A stretch of DNA of 63,148 bases from Epichloe hybrida (Eukaryota > Ascomycota > Sordariomycetes > Hypocreales > Clavicipitaceae): the NCBI GenBank assembly GCA_019022495.1, contig JAFEKR010000094.1:1-63148 (forward strand), read 5' to 3'. Shown here piece after piece: positions 50,500-63,148 of this stretch; position 1 is the first letter of the stretch; each line of letters starts with the position of its first letter. The position numbers were made by a program, and so were the translations under genes. The notes under the pieces are model-generated. The model did no database searches, had not been told where the DNA came from, and saw only the letters and a list, made by a program, of their open reading frames with translations.

Positions 50500-53400
50500 A
50501 GCTAGTAGTAGGAGTGCAAATAAGACACTAATAGTAATTAACATAGGCTTAGAAGGGCTAGCTTAGAGTAGCTATTACCTAAACATAGAAATAGGATAGT
50601 TTAATATCTAAAGGAGCAAAGATAACCTAATAGTAAACTAGAACTAATTTACATACCCTAAAGATATAAAATATTATAATAAGATTACTAGCCTTATCCT
50701 AAGCAATAAAGTTACCTAAGTGTAATGTATTACACTTACTATAGCTAACTAGGTAGCAAACCACGCCTAAGCTAAAATAAGAACTATAAACACTAATAAT
50801 AGTAATATCTATATTACTAAAGAAGCATTAAAAATAGCCCTTAAGAAGGCTATTAGGGAGGAAGCTAAAGATAATAACTCCTTAACCTAGGCTAGCATTA
50901 TAGCTAGGCCTACCCTAAAATAACTAAATACTAACCCCCCCTCTCTCTAGGTCCCTAGAAGATAATATAAAGAAGTACTTATAAAAGGAAACACTATATA
51001 AGAATTACTCTAGTCTAGGGGCGTAAAAGATATAGTTATAGCTATAAATAAAGCTATTAGGCAAGCCTTAGTAATAGTAGCTAGAAGACTCCCTAGTAAG
51101 GATATAATTATTACCTTTAAAGAAAATATAGTATAGTATAAAGAAAACTAAAAATAAATCACTAAAGTGTTTAGCCTAGAGGTAGCTATTTACTACTATA
51201 TACTTAGTGTTATTATTAAGGGTTTCCTAATAAAGTATATATCTATTAAGAACCTAATAATAGAAATTAGAAAAGTAAATAAAGTAAATATAATTAAGGT
51301 AACTATAAGACACCCCTAGGGTAAGAATACCTAGTAAACTACCCTAATTCTTAGACTAGCTAAAGTTAAAGATATTAATAAGATATACTAAGATAGAATA
51401 GTCTTTAAAGTAAAGCTATTCTAAACTAAACTATATAATAAGACCTTATAACCTAAATAGTGCTATAACTACTTTTAAATAGAATATATTACTAAGTTTT
51501 ATAAGGTAGCACTAAGGTATAGTAAGTGCAAAGCTAGCTAGCATAAAGATAGTAAGGCATTATGCCTAATAATAAATAAATAACTTAAGGAAAACTATAT
51601 CCTATGCTCTAGACTACACCTAGCCTAGTCTAGAGACTACCTAGTACTAAAAGAGAAATAAAATATAGTAAAGGCTAGTTACCTAGAATAACTATCTTGC
51701 TTTACCTCTAGCTTCCCTAGTAAAAACCTAGCTCTAGCCTAAGAGAGAGCTAGCATAGCTATAGAACCTATAGTAATAATAGGAAAAAAGAGAGGTTAAC
51801 CTATAAACATAAAGCAAAGCCCTAAATAGCTAAGAGCTAGGAGCATTAAGCGCTATATAAAATAACTTAAGGCTAGAATAAAACTAGCATAGAATAGCTA
51901 AGACTTACTACCACCCCCCTAATTAATATAGTAATATTATAAGTTCTCTTCTAGAATATAAATAAAAAGGATAGCCTAATATATATTATACTCTATTACT
52001 AAACTAATATAAATATAATAGTAATCTAAGAGTAAGAATATATAAAATATCCATAGCCTCTTATACTAGGCCTTGCCTAGTTCTAACTTACATACTATAA
52101 TAGGCATAATGCTATATATATTAATAAGAAATATAATATAAGGTTATAGTTAGCCTAGGGAGGGCCTAACTAGTTACTAGTGGAAATTTATAGGATTAAT
52201 ATCTATTCCCTTTATTTAGAAGGTTATAGTAATAACTAGAATACCCTTATATAAGATATTAATATAAAGACACTATATAACTAAAGCGTATTTATAGGAG
52301 ATTTTAACTAAAAGCATCCCCTTTAGGATAGGCTAGATAAAACCACTAATAAAGCAGAAGAGCTACTAGAACTTATAAGCTAGTAAAGGCTTAGACTAGT
52401 AATACCCTAAGGGGAACTAACTAGATAATATAAGGATAATAAGGATAGTACTATAGACCTAGTATAGGTAACCCTAGATATCTAAGTTTACTATAAAGGG
52501 GTAAAAAACCTCACTAAATCTAACTATATCCTATAGCTAATTAGTATCTTCACTAGCCTATAAGATAATATCTTATAAGCCCTTAGATATACATAGAATA
52601 TAATAGATAAACCGTATATAAAGGCAAAGGTAATAGTACGCTTTTAACCTAAAAACGCCTTAGATCTATAAGATAAAGAAAGGATAAATATATATACTAC
52701 CTAGCTTATTATAAACCTTTAATAAATAGTAAATAAGGTAGCCCTATAAAAGCCCTAGGGGCTCCCTAGCCTAAAGGCATAGTGATTAAGGATAGCTAAA
52801 GAGGTAGTTACTAAAGCTAGATAGGTAAAGAGATAATAGAGATAATAGAGAATAAAAGTAAACTAGTAAGCCTACGCTAAGGTAAATAAGGACTAAGAAT
52901 AAGTTATTAGAACTAAGAGAAGAAATATATAAAGAGATGCCTTATAAAAGGCTAATATATAAAGAAAGGATAGGGGAGTGTAAAGACTAAAGAGATAGGC
53001 CTAGCTTTAAAGCTAGGCCCCCCTAGAACTACCTAGGCTACTAGAGCTAAAAAGGACTAAAAATAACCTAAACCTAGTTACTATATATAAGGATAAAGCA
53101 AGTATACTAGCACTAAGGTTCTTCCCTAAGCCTATAGTAAACCTCTCCTAAATCCTAGACCTTACTTTCCTAGAGCTAGATAATGCACTATTCTTAGATA
53201 ATAACTAGTTTAAACTAGAAGAGATATTAGATATTATATTAGATATAGCTAGCTAGAAAGCACTAGGTAATAATAAGCTCCTAGTAAGCCTTATTAAGGC
53301 CTATAATAAGCTAGCAAAAGAAGCTATAGTCTAGCTCCTAAATACTATCCTTAAAGTAAGGTATTTCCTAGCCTAATTCTAAACTACTAGAGTAATAGTA

Positions 53401-55200
53401 ATTAGGAAACTAGGCAAGATAATAAAAGAGATAAGGAGGGCTAATGCTTAAAGGCCTATTTCCTTACTAAATATTATAGGAAAAATTATAGAAGTAATAA
53501 TTATAAAGTAACTTATAGCCTTTACTAAGGTAAAAGGACTTCTCCTAGAGCTATAGATAGGGAATAGGATAAATAGGTTAATAAAGACTATAATTAAGGT
53601 CTTAGTAAAGTGTGTAAGAGAGGCCTAGAGTAAAGGCAAAATTACCTTACTTACCTAGATAAATATCTTATTTGCTTTTAATAGAGTTAGCTACCTATAC
53701 TTAATTTACTTACTAATCCTAATAGGAATCCCTTACTAGCTAATAGCTATAATATAAAGCTTCCTAGTAAATAAAATAAGCTAGCTTAGCTTTAATAAAG
53801 GACTCTCTAGACCCTTTAAGATTAAGGCTAGCACCCTATAAGGATTTTCTCTTTTACTAATTCTCTTCCTCCTTTACTTTATAAAACTTTATATATACCT
53901 CTAGGCTATCCTAGGCATAGTAGTAATTAGATTTACTAATAATATAAATATTATAGTATTTAGTAAAAACATAGCGTAAACCTAGAGAAAACTTAAGGCT
54001 ACTTAGAAGATCTATAAGGAATAGGTAAAGGAGGTAAGAGTAAAGTTTAACCTAGTGAAAACTAAACTTATATACTTTAGTAAGGCCTATAGGCCCTTAT
54101 AGGCTAGGGTCTAGCTTAGTATAGAGAAAATAGCGCTAATAGAGGTATACTAATTCCTTAGGGTATAGGTAAATAGGAAACTTAACTAAAGTGCTTATAA
54201 GAATATCCTTAAGGGAAAACTAGCCTAGTAGTAGCTTGCACTCTTTATGCTAGTAGCGTTAGCATAAGGCATTAGCTTTAAAGATACCTAGCTTATATAT
54301 ACATAAGTAGTCTAGCTTATTCTTACCTATAGGGTAAGCGCCTACCACACTCTAACTAAGAAAGGAGGAAAACTATAAGGAATAGTTAGAAGTTTTATAG
54401 CAGACTAATTAACCTATCTCTAGACTATAGCTAGAGCGTTTAAGGCTATACTAATTACTTAGCTAGAAGTTAAAACCTATATCCCCCCCCTAGACCTTTA
54501 CCTAAATAAGATAAAGCAGAAGTTTAAGGAAAGGATTATACTTAGTAAAATAATAAATAAGATATAGGCTATAGCTAACTTAGTATAAATAGTACTATAA
54601 TATAAAAGAAAACCCTTACTTACTAATAATAAACCTAATATATAACTATATAAGAAGTAAAAGAAAAGATAAGAAAACTAGTATTTTAATAGGTAATAGA
54701 GATAACATAGGCATAGGAGAGAGCTAATAGAGGATTACTTACTTACCTATAACCTAAAGGAAATCTAGAAATTTTACACTAGGCTTAATAAGCATATCTC
54801 CTTTATAATAGTATAATTATATATAGGAAAGATTAGCCTTAATAAGTTTCTCTTCTAAAGGCGTGTTCTTAGGGTAGCTTTGCCCCTATATAGCTATAGT
54901 TATATAGTTAAAGACTAGTACTATATAATTATTAACTATACTAACTATAACTATAAATACCCCTAAATAAGATAGCCTAGAGACATATAGGAGGTAAGGC
55001 TAGCCCTAGATAATCCCCTAAAGGCAAGATATATTATAAAGTAATTCCTTAGTATAAGAAGACTCTAATACTATATATTAGTATAAGACCTAGCCTTTAG
55101 TTAACATAAACTAGGGGAGGATCTAGGCTACCCTAGAGGTAACTAAACTAACTAATAAACAAACACTATGGATAACTAAAGAGAGGCACTAGGTAAAATA
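50500..55200 (+). mobile_element. RIP-inactivated LINE (Tad1-like non-LTR retrotransposon), nearly full length
   Basis: Reading through TAG/TAA codons on the plus strand reveals the usual order. ORF1 (about 50.8-51.7 kb) has a gag-like part and CCHC zinc-knuckle remnants (CYNYF...HKDS...C, about 51460-51570). The endonuclease domain carries IGDFN (about 52295-52310) and STIDLV (about 52446-52463). The reverse transcriptase has RPISLLNIIGKI (about 53450-53490), a degraded template-handling block, and the catalytic box altered to FTNN (about 53930-53942). A C-terminal zinc-finger-like segment lies near 54.85-54.95 kb. Nearly all interruptions are TAG where Trp or Gln is expected. The element cannot move. 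No clear poly-A tail or target duplication was found. Confidence 0.8.
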
Positions 55201-55289
55201 ATGTAGCTATAGAGGCAGGCTAGATATAAGGCAAAATCACACTATAATAGGAAGACTATAGGTCTAGAATAGTTATTAAATTAATTTTA

Positions 55290-56500
55290 AGCTAAAAAGC
55301 TATAGGTATTATTTTACACTAGCCTACTGCCACCCCTTTACTAACCTAGAATTAGCCCTATTTCTCCTTAGGAATAGGGATTATATTCTCTATTACCTTA
55401 CTCTTACCCTTAGCTAATAGGCTAGTGGCTAGAAGGTAGTTTATCTTTATTACTTAGGTATTAAGCCACTAGAGCTAAAAGATAACCTTATTATATTATT
55501 CCTTTATAGACCTAGACTTAGCTAAGTCTAGGCTTACTATAGTAGCGCCCTATTTCTTCTTAGCGTGGTTTTTAGTATAGAGTTTCTTAACCTAAGCTAT
55601 ATAGTCCTCTAGGGCCTAGATAATTAAAGTTAGCTATAGAATAAAGCCACTACTAAGCTAGAGTAAAATTACTTATATTACTCCTAGTAACTATACTAGC
55701 CTAGGTCTTAACTAACTACTAATATTCCCCTTACTAGCTAGTAATATTTAGCTATAAGCAAATTAGCACTAGAGTAGGCTTAGAATAGGCATAGGAGTTA
55801 ATATTACCTTAATATATATATAATTACAGACTTAATAATTAAAATAGGCGTTAGATATTACCCCTTTACATATAGATTAGCCCTGCCCCTAGACTAGAAA
55901 TAAACTAACTTACTAATAATATTATAGCACTAATAGCCCTTATTTTTAACGGATTACATCTTATAGGACACACACTAGATCTCTTATAGCTTACCTAGCT
56001 ACCCTAGGTTAGACCTAGAAATAGGGCAAAATAAAGGTAAAGAGGACTTACTACTAGGCCTTTTGCCTTTACCTAATCTAATTACTTTTAGGTTAGGGAC
56101 TTCCTTAAATACTTATCTAAGGTTATAAGATCCTAGGCAAATTAGAGCTAGAATAGCACTAAAAATAGGGTACTTATAGAGCTTAGTAATATTATAATAT
56201 GTTTTTTTACGTAAAATATTAGTATTTAAACTAGCACTAGACTAGAGAAGCCTTAAATAGCTTCTAAAAGGGATAGGAAGGAAAAGAACCTATAGGAAAT
56301 TTATTATAAGAAAAGGAAAAAGGTTAAAACCTTAAGGGAGGAGAAGCCCTCTTTTATACTTAAGAGAGAGAGGGGGGGGACTAACTATAATATTAGCTAG
56401 AAAACAAAGTATAAGATAAGTAAACACATAGATAGCGCATAACTAATCTAGGAGCGGAACTACCTAGTTACTAAGCCTAAATTACCTACCCCCTATTATA
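55290..56500 (-). mobile_element. Second degenerate element, opposite orientation
   Basis: The minus strand reads for more than 150 codons at about 55310-55640 with almost only TAG/TAA interruptions (for example a stretch GATIVSLDLAKSRSIKE), while the plus strand does not. I do not recognise the family. It may be part of another retroelement inserted in reverse. Confidence 0.35.
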
Positions 56501-57991
56501 ATTAAATAAAACTATATGCTTAGACTTTATAAGATATCTAGACTAGTGCTAGGTTAGATTTAGCTAAAAAGTAAGGCACTAGAAAAGTTAGAAGTAAAGC
56601 AAATAAAAAGTAAATTATTATTATAAATCTAAATTCACTACGCCCTAGGGTAAAGTAAAAGACATAAAGCTAGGTTAGAGTAAGACTAGACTAGCACTAA
56701 AGGGAGCTAGTTAGGACTACTACTACACTTTTTCCTTTCCTTTTTATTTTCATTTTCTTTAGGATAAGGCTAGCATAAGCTAGCACTAAATACCTATAAT
56801 TAATCACACCCAATGCGGTGCAGACCTAGAAGAGGGTTAGCGCTAGCCTGTTAATAGACATAAGGGGGTTTTTCTTCCTAGTAAAGGGTTTTCCCTCTTA
56901 ACTAAGCGGATAGAGTACTAGGAACAGCTACATAGTTAGCTAGCTAGCGTAAAGAATATATATACTAATAATCTTCTCTTCTAGTTAATATGCCTTCTTT
57001 ATATGTATTATAACTATTTTAATTACTTATATCTAATTTTAGTATAGATTATAGTAATAGTAATAGTAATATAGTAGCCTTTTTACCCTAAACTTACCTA
57101 TATATATAGCTTTAATACCTCTTATAATATATAACTAAGACTTCTTCTAAGGTCTTATATATAGTATTTCTAGTATACCTTAGTTACTTTTAGCTTATAT
57201 AAGCAGGAATAGTCTTAGCCTATATGTTTATTTATAAGAGTAATATGCTATTCTTACTTTACCTAGCTATAATATATAATTTCTTTAAGATTAAGTTTAA
57301 CTAAAGTAAATTAAAAGTAAGTAACCTTTATATATAAATACTTTCTTAATTTAATTAAGAGGTATACTATATATAATCCTTATAATTACTATATATAATA
57401 AATAGTATAAAATAAAGATAATCTTATTATACTATTTCTAGTTTATATATACTTACTAGGCCACTTTAGTAATATATATAGTAATTATAAATAGCTAGAT
57501 TATATATCTTCTTATTCTAATAAAGACTAGGTAGGTTTACTAGTAAGAGATGCTTATATAGGATTAAATATAAGTTCCTAAGAATAGCTAGTTAACCTTA
57601 TTAAAGGACTTAGGACTAAAGATAACCTAATTATACTAGATAAGGATAAAACTATAGATAATCCTATTATTCTTTAAAGTTATATATATAAATTTTCCCT
57701 TACTTCTTTTACTTTAAGGTTATATTATAGCCCTTTTATATATATTATAATACTATTAATAAAGCTCTTAACTAAGTAATTATAAATAGAGATATTAGCT
57801 AGTAGTGCTAGCTAATCTAGAATAATAGCTAGCACTTTCTTATAGTGTTTTAGGTTAGTAGCTTACTTTTATATATAAGAGTTAAGTAAAGTAAAGACTA
57901 GCTTAGCTTAATTTTATTTTATATATATACACTTCCTTAAATTTATATATAGATTTAATTTACTATTTATATAGCTTACCTAAAATCATAA
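56500..57991. other. AT-rich remnant, nothing identifiable
   Basis: RIP-like sequence with a short GC-normal patch at about 56805-56930. No readable frame was identified. It ends at the sharp composition boundary near 57990. Confidence 0.5.
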
Positions 57992-59604
57992 TGTGGGTTT
58001 TCTGTTTTAGCAGCCCTTTGCGGGGCCTGTCTAAGGTGCCACCGTAAGGGACTCCCCCAGCAGCGCGACCCCGCAACGACGGCGAGACTGAACAAATATT
58101 CATCTTTTGTGTGCCGCATGGATAATGCGAATCGCAGCTCACCGACTGCCGTGCTCAAAGCCTTCGTTTTATTCATAAAATCAAGACTGTGGAAACGGTT
58201 ATTGGCAAGATCGTCAGGACTAGTAGAGATGCACAGTTGAGCGGAACCCAGGTGGGAGGACGGGTCGTTTTCAAATACTCCGTTCATGGACAAATGCCTA
58301 ACTCCCGAACTCGGCCCGGAAACGTGACTTGCGATCTCTCTACACACGTTCCAGTGGCACGTTGCTTCGCTCTCTTGTTGACCGTCATCCATCACTCTCA
58401 GTCAAATTTATTACGCCCATGTCAGCAAGCATGCAGGCTCTGCAAGCTGAAAACGCTTAGGGCTGTGCTTGTTGGTTGCTCGTGGCGCATCAATGGACAA
58501 GCCGCAGTTGACCAGGACGATCGAAAGGTATCCTCACAGCCAATGAGGCATTGAAGAAGACAAACAAATCATACATGCGTCCCCGTCGAGCGGCATCCAA
58601 CCAATGGCGGGAAATGCCAACGCATAGCTTCACGATGGGTCAAGCGAGGTCTGGGAGGGCGACCTGTTGCGCGACCTTACTTATGTGCTTACCAGGCAGC
58701 TGCGGCATCTTCCTCAGGTAGGCAGGGATGGCACTCGTCTCGCCCGAGGTGACCGGTGATGCCTGACTTTGTCTTGGTGCACATGATGATCACTCTCCTG
58801 TGCTCAACTCCTTCCACAGCTTTGGTCGCTTCTCCTCGCTTGCATCTAGAATTATCGTTTCCCATTTTCCGCCATACCGCCACATGTCTGCTTACATGCG
58901 TCCCGAGGCAAAGAGGGAAGAGCCAGTCACCTTGACCTGACCAAAAGACATCGAACTCTCCATTCTTTCGCGGGCAGTCAATCGGCTACCCACTCCTTCC
59001 CGTCCCAAAGAGAAGTGATCACTCTCTGATCATATCTTGCTTCCTGATTCCGCTTGCTTTCTTGCCTGCGTCCCACAGCATCTGCCTAGCCGTTTGCCTT
59101 CGCACAAAAACCCTTTGATTACCAGGCAGCTCCCGACCCTGAGCGGCAGGGTTTTTTTTTTTTGGGAAGGCTATTGTTTGTTTTCGGCGACATTTACCAA
59201 TAGCACCTCATCCGCTTATTCCTACTCCAAACATCGTTGAACTGTGCCCACGCTTCGACATCTACGAGCATCTCAATTTCGAATCTCGTCCTAGTCGCCG
59301 ATCACACAGCTGTCAACGAGAAAAGGCCTTGGTTCGCAGTTAAATCATCTTTGAGCAGACAGTACCTTTCGTGTCATTCATCGGTTATCGTTCCATCTGC
59401 TGTTCTATTGTCTCCTGTCACGCCGCCGCTTTATAGTAAGAAATGCTTTCTGAGAAAGGCGTTGCCAGACCCAGTGCTTCCATGGATTTTTGGCTTCTGA
59501 CCAAAGCTCCCCTCTGTAGATATCTATTCCGCTAGTCACCTCACTTTCAGGACTTCTAGTTCGGGTGGCACTCTCCACGGCTGTTCAAGTTTTCAGGAGC
59601 AGTC
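57992..59604. other. Intergenic region upstream of the AAA ATPase
   Basis: 1.6 kb of normal composition directly after the transposon block. Open frames here lack any family resemblance. The right end is the probable promoter and 5' UTR of the AAA ATPase gene. Confidence 0.5.
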
Positions 59605-62600
59605 ATGGAGTCATCTCGAGTTGGTGGGACTGCGGCCGAAAGGCAAATACACTCCAGTCAACAGATCACGGAGACTGTGGCTGAAAATGACGATGGATCA
59701 ACCAAGAAGTCGAATTGCCACACAAAATCATCTGAGCCCTCCAAGACAAAACCCGACACACCTGACCGAAGCACGGCCAAGTCAAAGAAAACGAAGAATA
59801 GTCGCAAAGCTGGAGACTCTGGAAGAAAAGGGAGATTTGAGAAAACGAGCAGAAACCATTGCCTGAGAAGGATGAAGGGCCCCCCATCCTCGAGCTCGGA
59901 GCTATATTCGCCAAGTGAGAGTGACGGTAGCTCTTCCACTGACACAGACGACGGCGACACGTTGTATTCGTCAGACGAAGACGAGATCCACCGCAAACGC
60001 AAGTCGAGGATGTCTAGAGCATCTTCTCGCTCTGTCTCTCGTCATCGTGTCCATGACGGCCGCAATGCACTCAGAGGACCAAGCAAGGCTGTGCGTGGGT
60101 CGGGCAGTACGGTGATGCCCCGAAAAGAGGCAGGTTCTAGAAATGCTCATGGTCTCGACAATTGGGTCGATGCGACTGCCCAAAAGGATATAGGAGAGGC
60201 TCTTGAACAGTTGGAGTTGCGATGCAGTCATTTACAGCACCAACTAGACACTATGAGCGGCTTTCAAGCCTCCCAGACGAACAGGCAATTCCAATCTCAG
60301 CAACAGCCAGTCATTGGCGCGTTCGGCAATCCATATTCTACGACGGACTTAGCACAGACCGAATCTACCAGCATTACTCAAGTAAATAACAAGAATCAGA
60401 CGCCATTTGTGTCAAGGTACAGTCGCCCAGTCGTTTTACCTACTAGAGAATCCTCAACTCGTCCTATTAGTCCTGGGCCACTTGCTGGCTCTCGAGGTAA
60501 TCCCTTGGGCAACGGAAAGTCAGACTCCCACCACGATGCTCAGAGAGAGAAAAAGCTAGATTACAAACGCGTTGATGCAGTTTGGGACAGCAAACTCTTT
60601 GCTTTCAAACTTCAAGATACGGCGGACATGGCTGCGAACTCTAAATATGGCGGATATTTATTCCACGTGAGGAGGACTTTCAGTAGTGATGGGAAATACC
60701 GAGCCACGTCTGTCGACATCAAGAGCAAGCTTCTGCGTGAATGCCTGCAAGATGTCATAGGCAATGTTCGTGGAGTAAACCTGGTCGATGAAACGCCGAA
60801 AGTAGACCCGAATCTACTTTTTCTGTAAGAAATATTCTCAGTTTGTCTCGTTCTTATTTCTCTCTTTTTCCGGGGTTTTTTTGATCGTTGTTGCCCCCCC
60901 CCCCCCCAAAAAAAAAAAAAAACCTACCCGATCTTATGTCTGAATCCATCTAACATAGGTCTTAGATACTTGGACGACTTTCGTTCATATTTAAAAAAGC
61001 TGAAAGAGGTTGAGCCGGCTGGTAAGCACAAACGAGAACAGCGTAGAAATCAGCGTCGGCTTGACAACAAGCGAAAGGAACTCAAAGTTTTGATCAAATA
61101 TCTGGACAAAGACTATGCAAAAGTGAAGAAAAGCTTGTACTCAATGCTGGACAGCGGAATCGTCAACTTCGAGTATTTTTGGGCATTATGGAAGCCGAAC
61201 ACACTTGTGTACTCTGCAACCTACGGGCACATGGAAGATCCCCGTGTTTTCAAAGTTGACATGGCTGTTCGTCACAGTTCGATGTTTCGAGGTAACTGTT
61301 ATGTTGTCGACGGCAAATATCTCGAATTCGATGGGAAGCGTTTTGGCCATGGAAGTGTGGTTGAAGAAATTGCAGAATTTCAAGGGACTCGAAAAATAAC
61401 CAGCTTGCCATTTTATCCACTCTCATATCACAAGGATGAGCTGAACATGCGCCAAACGTTGATCGAACGAGGCAAGAAATTTGTGTCTCTCAATGGAGCG
61501 TATTTTAAAGCATACTCAGGTCTTGCATACATGAAAGGGAAGAAGGGGGCGATTACGAAGTTCCACATTCAACCAAGCCGCATTATGGTGGACCCTGCTA
61601 TCTTCAGGCGTATCAATCCCAACTACTTCGTGTCTGCCGTACGACCCAAAGGTTCCGATGCACTGTCAGATTCAGGTTTGTCTGATGGTGAGGATGATAT
61701 GTATGACTGCTTTTCATCCGAAGACGTCCACGGGGAGGAGGGTCCGAAGGTGACTAGCAAGACGACCAAGGGCTTCGACCGTAGCATCCTGGTCACGAAA
61801 GCGCTGCAAGCTGACTTAGTGGCGAGGAGCAAGCCTTCGCCGTTGCAATCATTGCCAACAACGGCCAGTGCAACCATTCAAGGGGCGAATAGTACCGACT
61901 CATCAACGGAAGAGAAAGTCGCCGAGACACCAAAGGGAGACTCTGTAACGGATCAATCACTTGTGTTTACAGATGATGACTATCTGCTCGCGTCGCCAGT
62001 TGTCTTGGGCTTTTCTTTCTCCGAGAAGGAATGGCTGGAGTTCTCCGTTTCCAGGATCCGCGAGATCAAGTGGAACGAAGATGCTTGGGGCTCTCTGGTT
62101 CTTCCTCCAGAAACGAAAGATCTGATCCAAGCGCTCGTCAAGTCACGCAAAAACAATCTGACCCAGACAATCGATGATGTCATACAAGGGAAAGGGAAAG
62201 GCCTCGTCAGTATGTTACATGCTTGGTTGATATGGGCTGATTGCTATTGGATGAGTGCTAACGAGGAATCTGCAGCTGTTCTTCACGGACCTCCGGGAAC
62301 AGGCAAAACGCTAACTGCAGAAGGCATCAGTGAATTGCTCCAATGTCCACTATATATGGTATCTGCTGGAGAACTTGGCACCAACTCTCGTTTTCTGGAG
62401 ATGGAACTGCAAAAAATACTGGATATTTGTCATTCCTGGGGGGCGATACTGCTGCTCGACGAAGCTGATGTGTTCCTCGAAAAGCGAAATATGCAGGACA
62501 TACATCGCAACGCACTTGTTAGCATTTTCTTACGCCAATTGGAATACTTCCAAGGAATTTTGTTCCTCACTACAAACCGTGTGGAGGTGAGTCAGAGAAT

Positions 62601-63022
62601 CCTTTGATGAAGTAGAAGGGGACGAAGAAGAAAACAAAGATCGGATGAAGGACATTATCTGACAAAAGGTGCAGACATTTGATGAGGCATTCCAATCCCG
62701 GATTCACATCGCTCTCCGATATGATGGACTAGATTCCAAGGCTAAGAAGGCCATCTTAAAGATGTTTATTGGCAGAGTCGAGGCGCATGGACAACTGGCC
62801 GTGGAGCCTTTTACTGACGAGGATCTTGATCAACTTGCCAAACACGAACTCAATGGACGAGAGATCAAGAACATGATTGGTTCTGCCCAAGACTTGGCCC
62901 TGAACAAGGCCGAGGCGCTTTCAATGCGGCATATGCAGCAAGTATTAGACATTCACGCCAAGTTTGGACGAGACTTGCGAGGTGGCACTGGCTACGAAGA
63001 TGCCATGAGAAGCTACTGCTGA
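59605..63022 (+). CDS. AAA-family ATPase with DUF7025-like N-terminal region
   Basis: Large fungal AAA ATPase (1040 aa), probably a remodelling enzyme of unknown substrate. Exons 59605-60824, 60966-62209, 62276-62586 and 62675-63022. The first 330 residues are low-complexity, Ser-rich and charged. The middle (about 340-700) matches the DUF7025 type (YLDDFRSYLKKL; FWALWKPNTLVY; GTRKITSLPFYPL). The ATPase module has Walker A GPPGTGKT (826-833), Walker B ILLLDEAD (about 879-886), sensor-1 TTNR and the arginine-finger stretch FQSRIHI. The 66-nt third intron (62210-62275) lies just before Walker A, is a multiple of three and has no stop. Its gtatgt donor, tgctaac branch point and tgcag acceptor show it is removed, which joins KGKGLVT directly to VLHGPPG. 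Confidence 0.92.
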
Positions 63023-63148
63023 GTCGTCAAAATATCCCGCTGCATCGTGGACACGAAGTCTGCGGACCTCATGGTGTGTATCATGGGTTTGCGCAGACAA
63101 TAGTAAATATGCCGTTGGGGAAGATCGAGTATGGATATGATATAAATC

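Larger units (their letters stand above)
46320..57991. mobile_element. AT-rich, RIP-degraded transposon block (about 11.7 kb)
   Basis: The composition shifts sharply to AT at about 46.3 kb and back at about 57.99 kb. CA and TG dinucleotides are very scarce and TA is in excess by eye; former Trp and Gln codons appear as TAG in all readable frames. This is the pattern left by repeat-induced point mutation (C to T, mostly at CpA). No intact gene lies inside. It is a nest of at least three parts: an unidentified element (46.4-48.9 kb), a short LTR element that is far less mutated (48889-49469), a LINE (about 50.5-55.2 kb), then further remnants. Confidence 0.85.

Noticed and set aside
46320..57991. 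Regional centromere
   Set aside because: Only 11.7 kb with identifiable transposons and flanked closely by housekeeping genes; no further evidence in the window.
62210..62275. 22-residue insertion before Walker A in the AAA ATPase
   Set aside because: Donor, branch point and acceptor are all good and removal gives family consensus, so it is an intron and not part of the protein.

Overview
The window looks like nuclear DNA of a filamentous ascomycete, most likely a Sordariomycete and probably in Hypocreales. Visible support: short introns (about 60-130 nt, occasionally longer) with GTRNGT donors and RCTAAY-like branch points; fungus-specific families (elongation factor 3, Zn(II)2Cys6 regulators, DUF3455, DUF3176, an S41/ustP-like peptidase, an Slt2/Mps1-type MAP kinase); and a large AT-rich block of transposons that look inactivated by RIP. 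The order-level placement is inference from protein resemblance.

Layout: 3' part of a Zn2Cys6 regulator (1-1830, +); secreted DUF3455 protein (5.0-5.9 kb, +); Slt2/Mps1 MAP kinase and low-molecular-weight tyrosine phosphatase in tandem (6.7-9.7 kb, -); Ups/PRELI lipid-transfer protein (10.4-11.1 kb, -), divergent from homoserine kinase (12.4-13.7 kb, +); THEM6-like thioesterase (14.3-15.4 kb, +), convergent with a secreted S41 peptidase (16.6-19.1 kb, -); a complete Zn2Cys6 regulator (22.0-24.2 kb, +); an amino-acid permease (27.7-29.6 kb, +); a DUF3176 membrane protein (30.9-33.3 kb, -); elongation factor 3 (34.4-37.9 kb, -); glutaminyl-tRNA synthetase (39.9-41.8 kb, -), divergent from a macro-domain hydrolase (42.6-43.3 kb, +); a Yvc1-type TRP channel (43.5-45.7 kb, -); about 11.7 kb of RIP-degraded transposons (46.3-58.0 kb); and a DUF7025/AAA ATPase (59.6-63.0 kb, +). 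The genes are mostly housekeeping or signalling genes and do not form one pathway or a biosynthetic cluster.

Main discoveries. (1) Inside the AT-rich desert sits a structurally intact 581-bp miniature LTR element (48889-49469). It has two 115-bp LTRs (TGTCAG...CTGACA), a perfect 5-bp target duplication (ACTAA), a purine tract, and a primer-binding site complementary to its own LTR, which suggests Tf1-like self-priming in a non-autonomous element. (2) The glutaminyl-tRNA synthetase lacks the whole HIGH catalytic segment and is frameshifted there: a deletion, a dead copy or an assembly fault. (3) Elongation factor 3 ends with a GC-AG intron; reading through it gives a false, truncated C terminus. 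(4) The 9-mer TACGGAGTA/TACTCCGTA recurs eight times, always outside the coding exons. (5) A nearly full-length LINE (ORF1 with zinc knuckles, endonuclease, reverse transcriptase) can be read through the RIP mutations.
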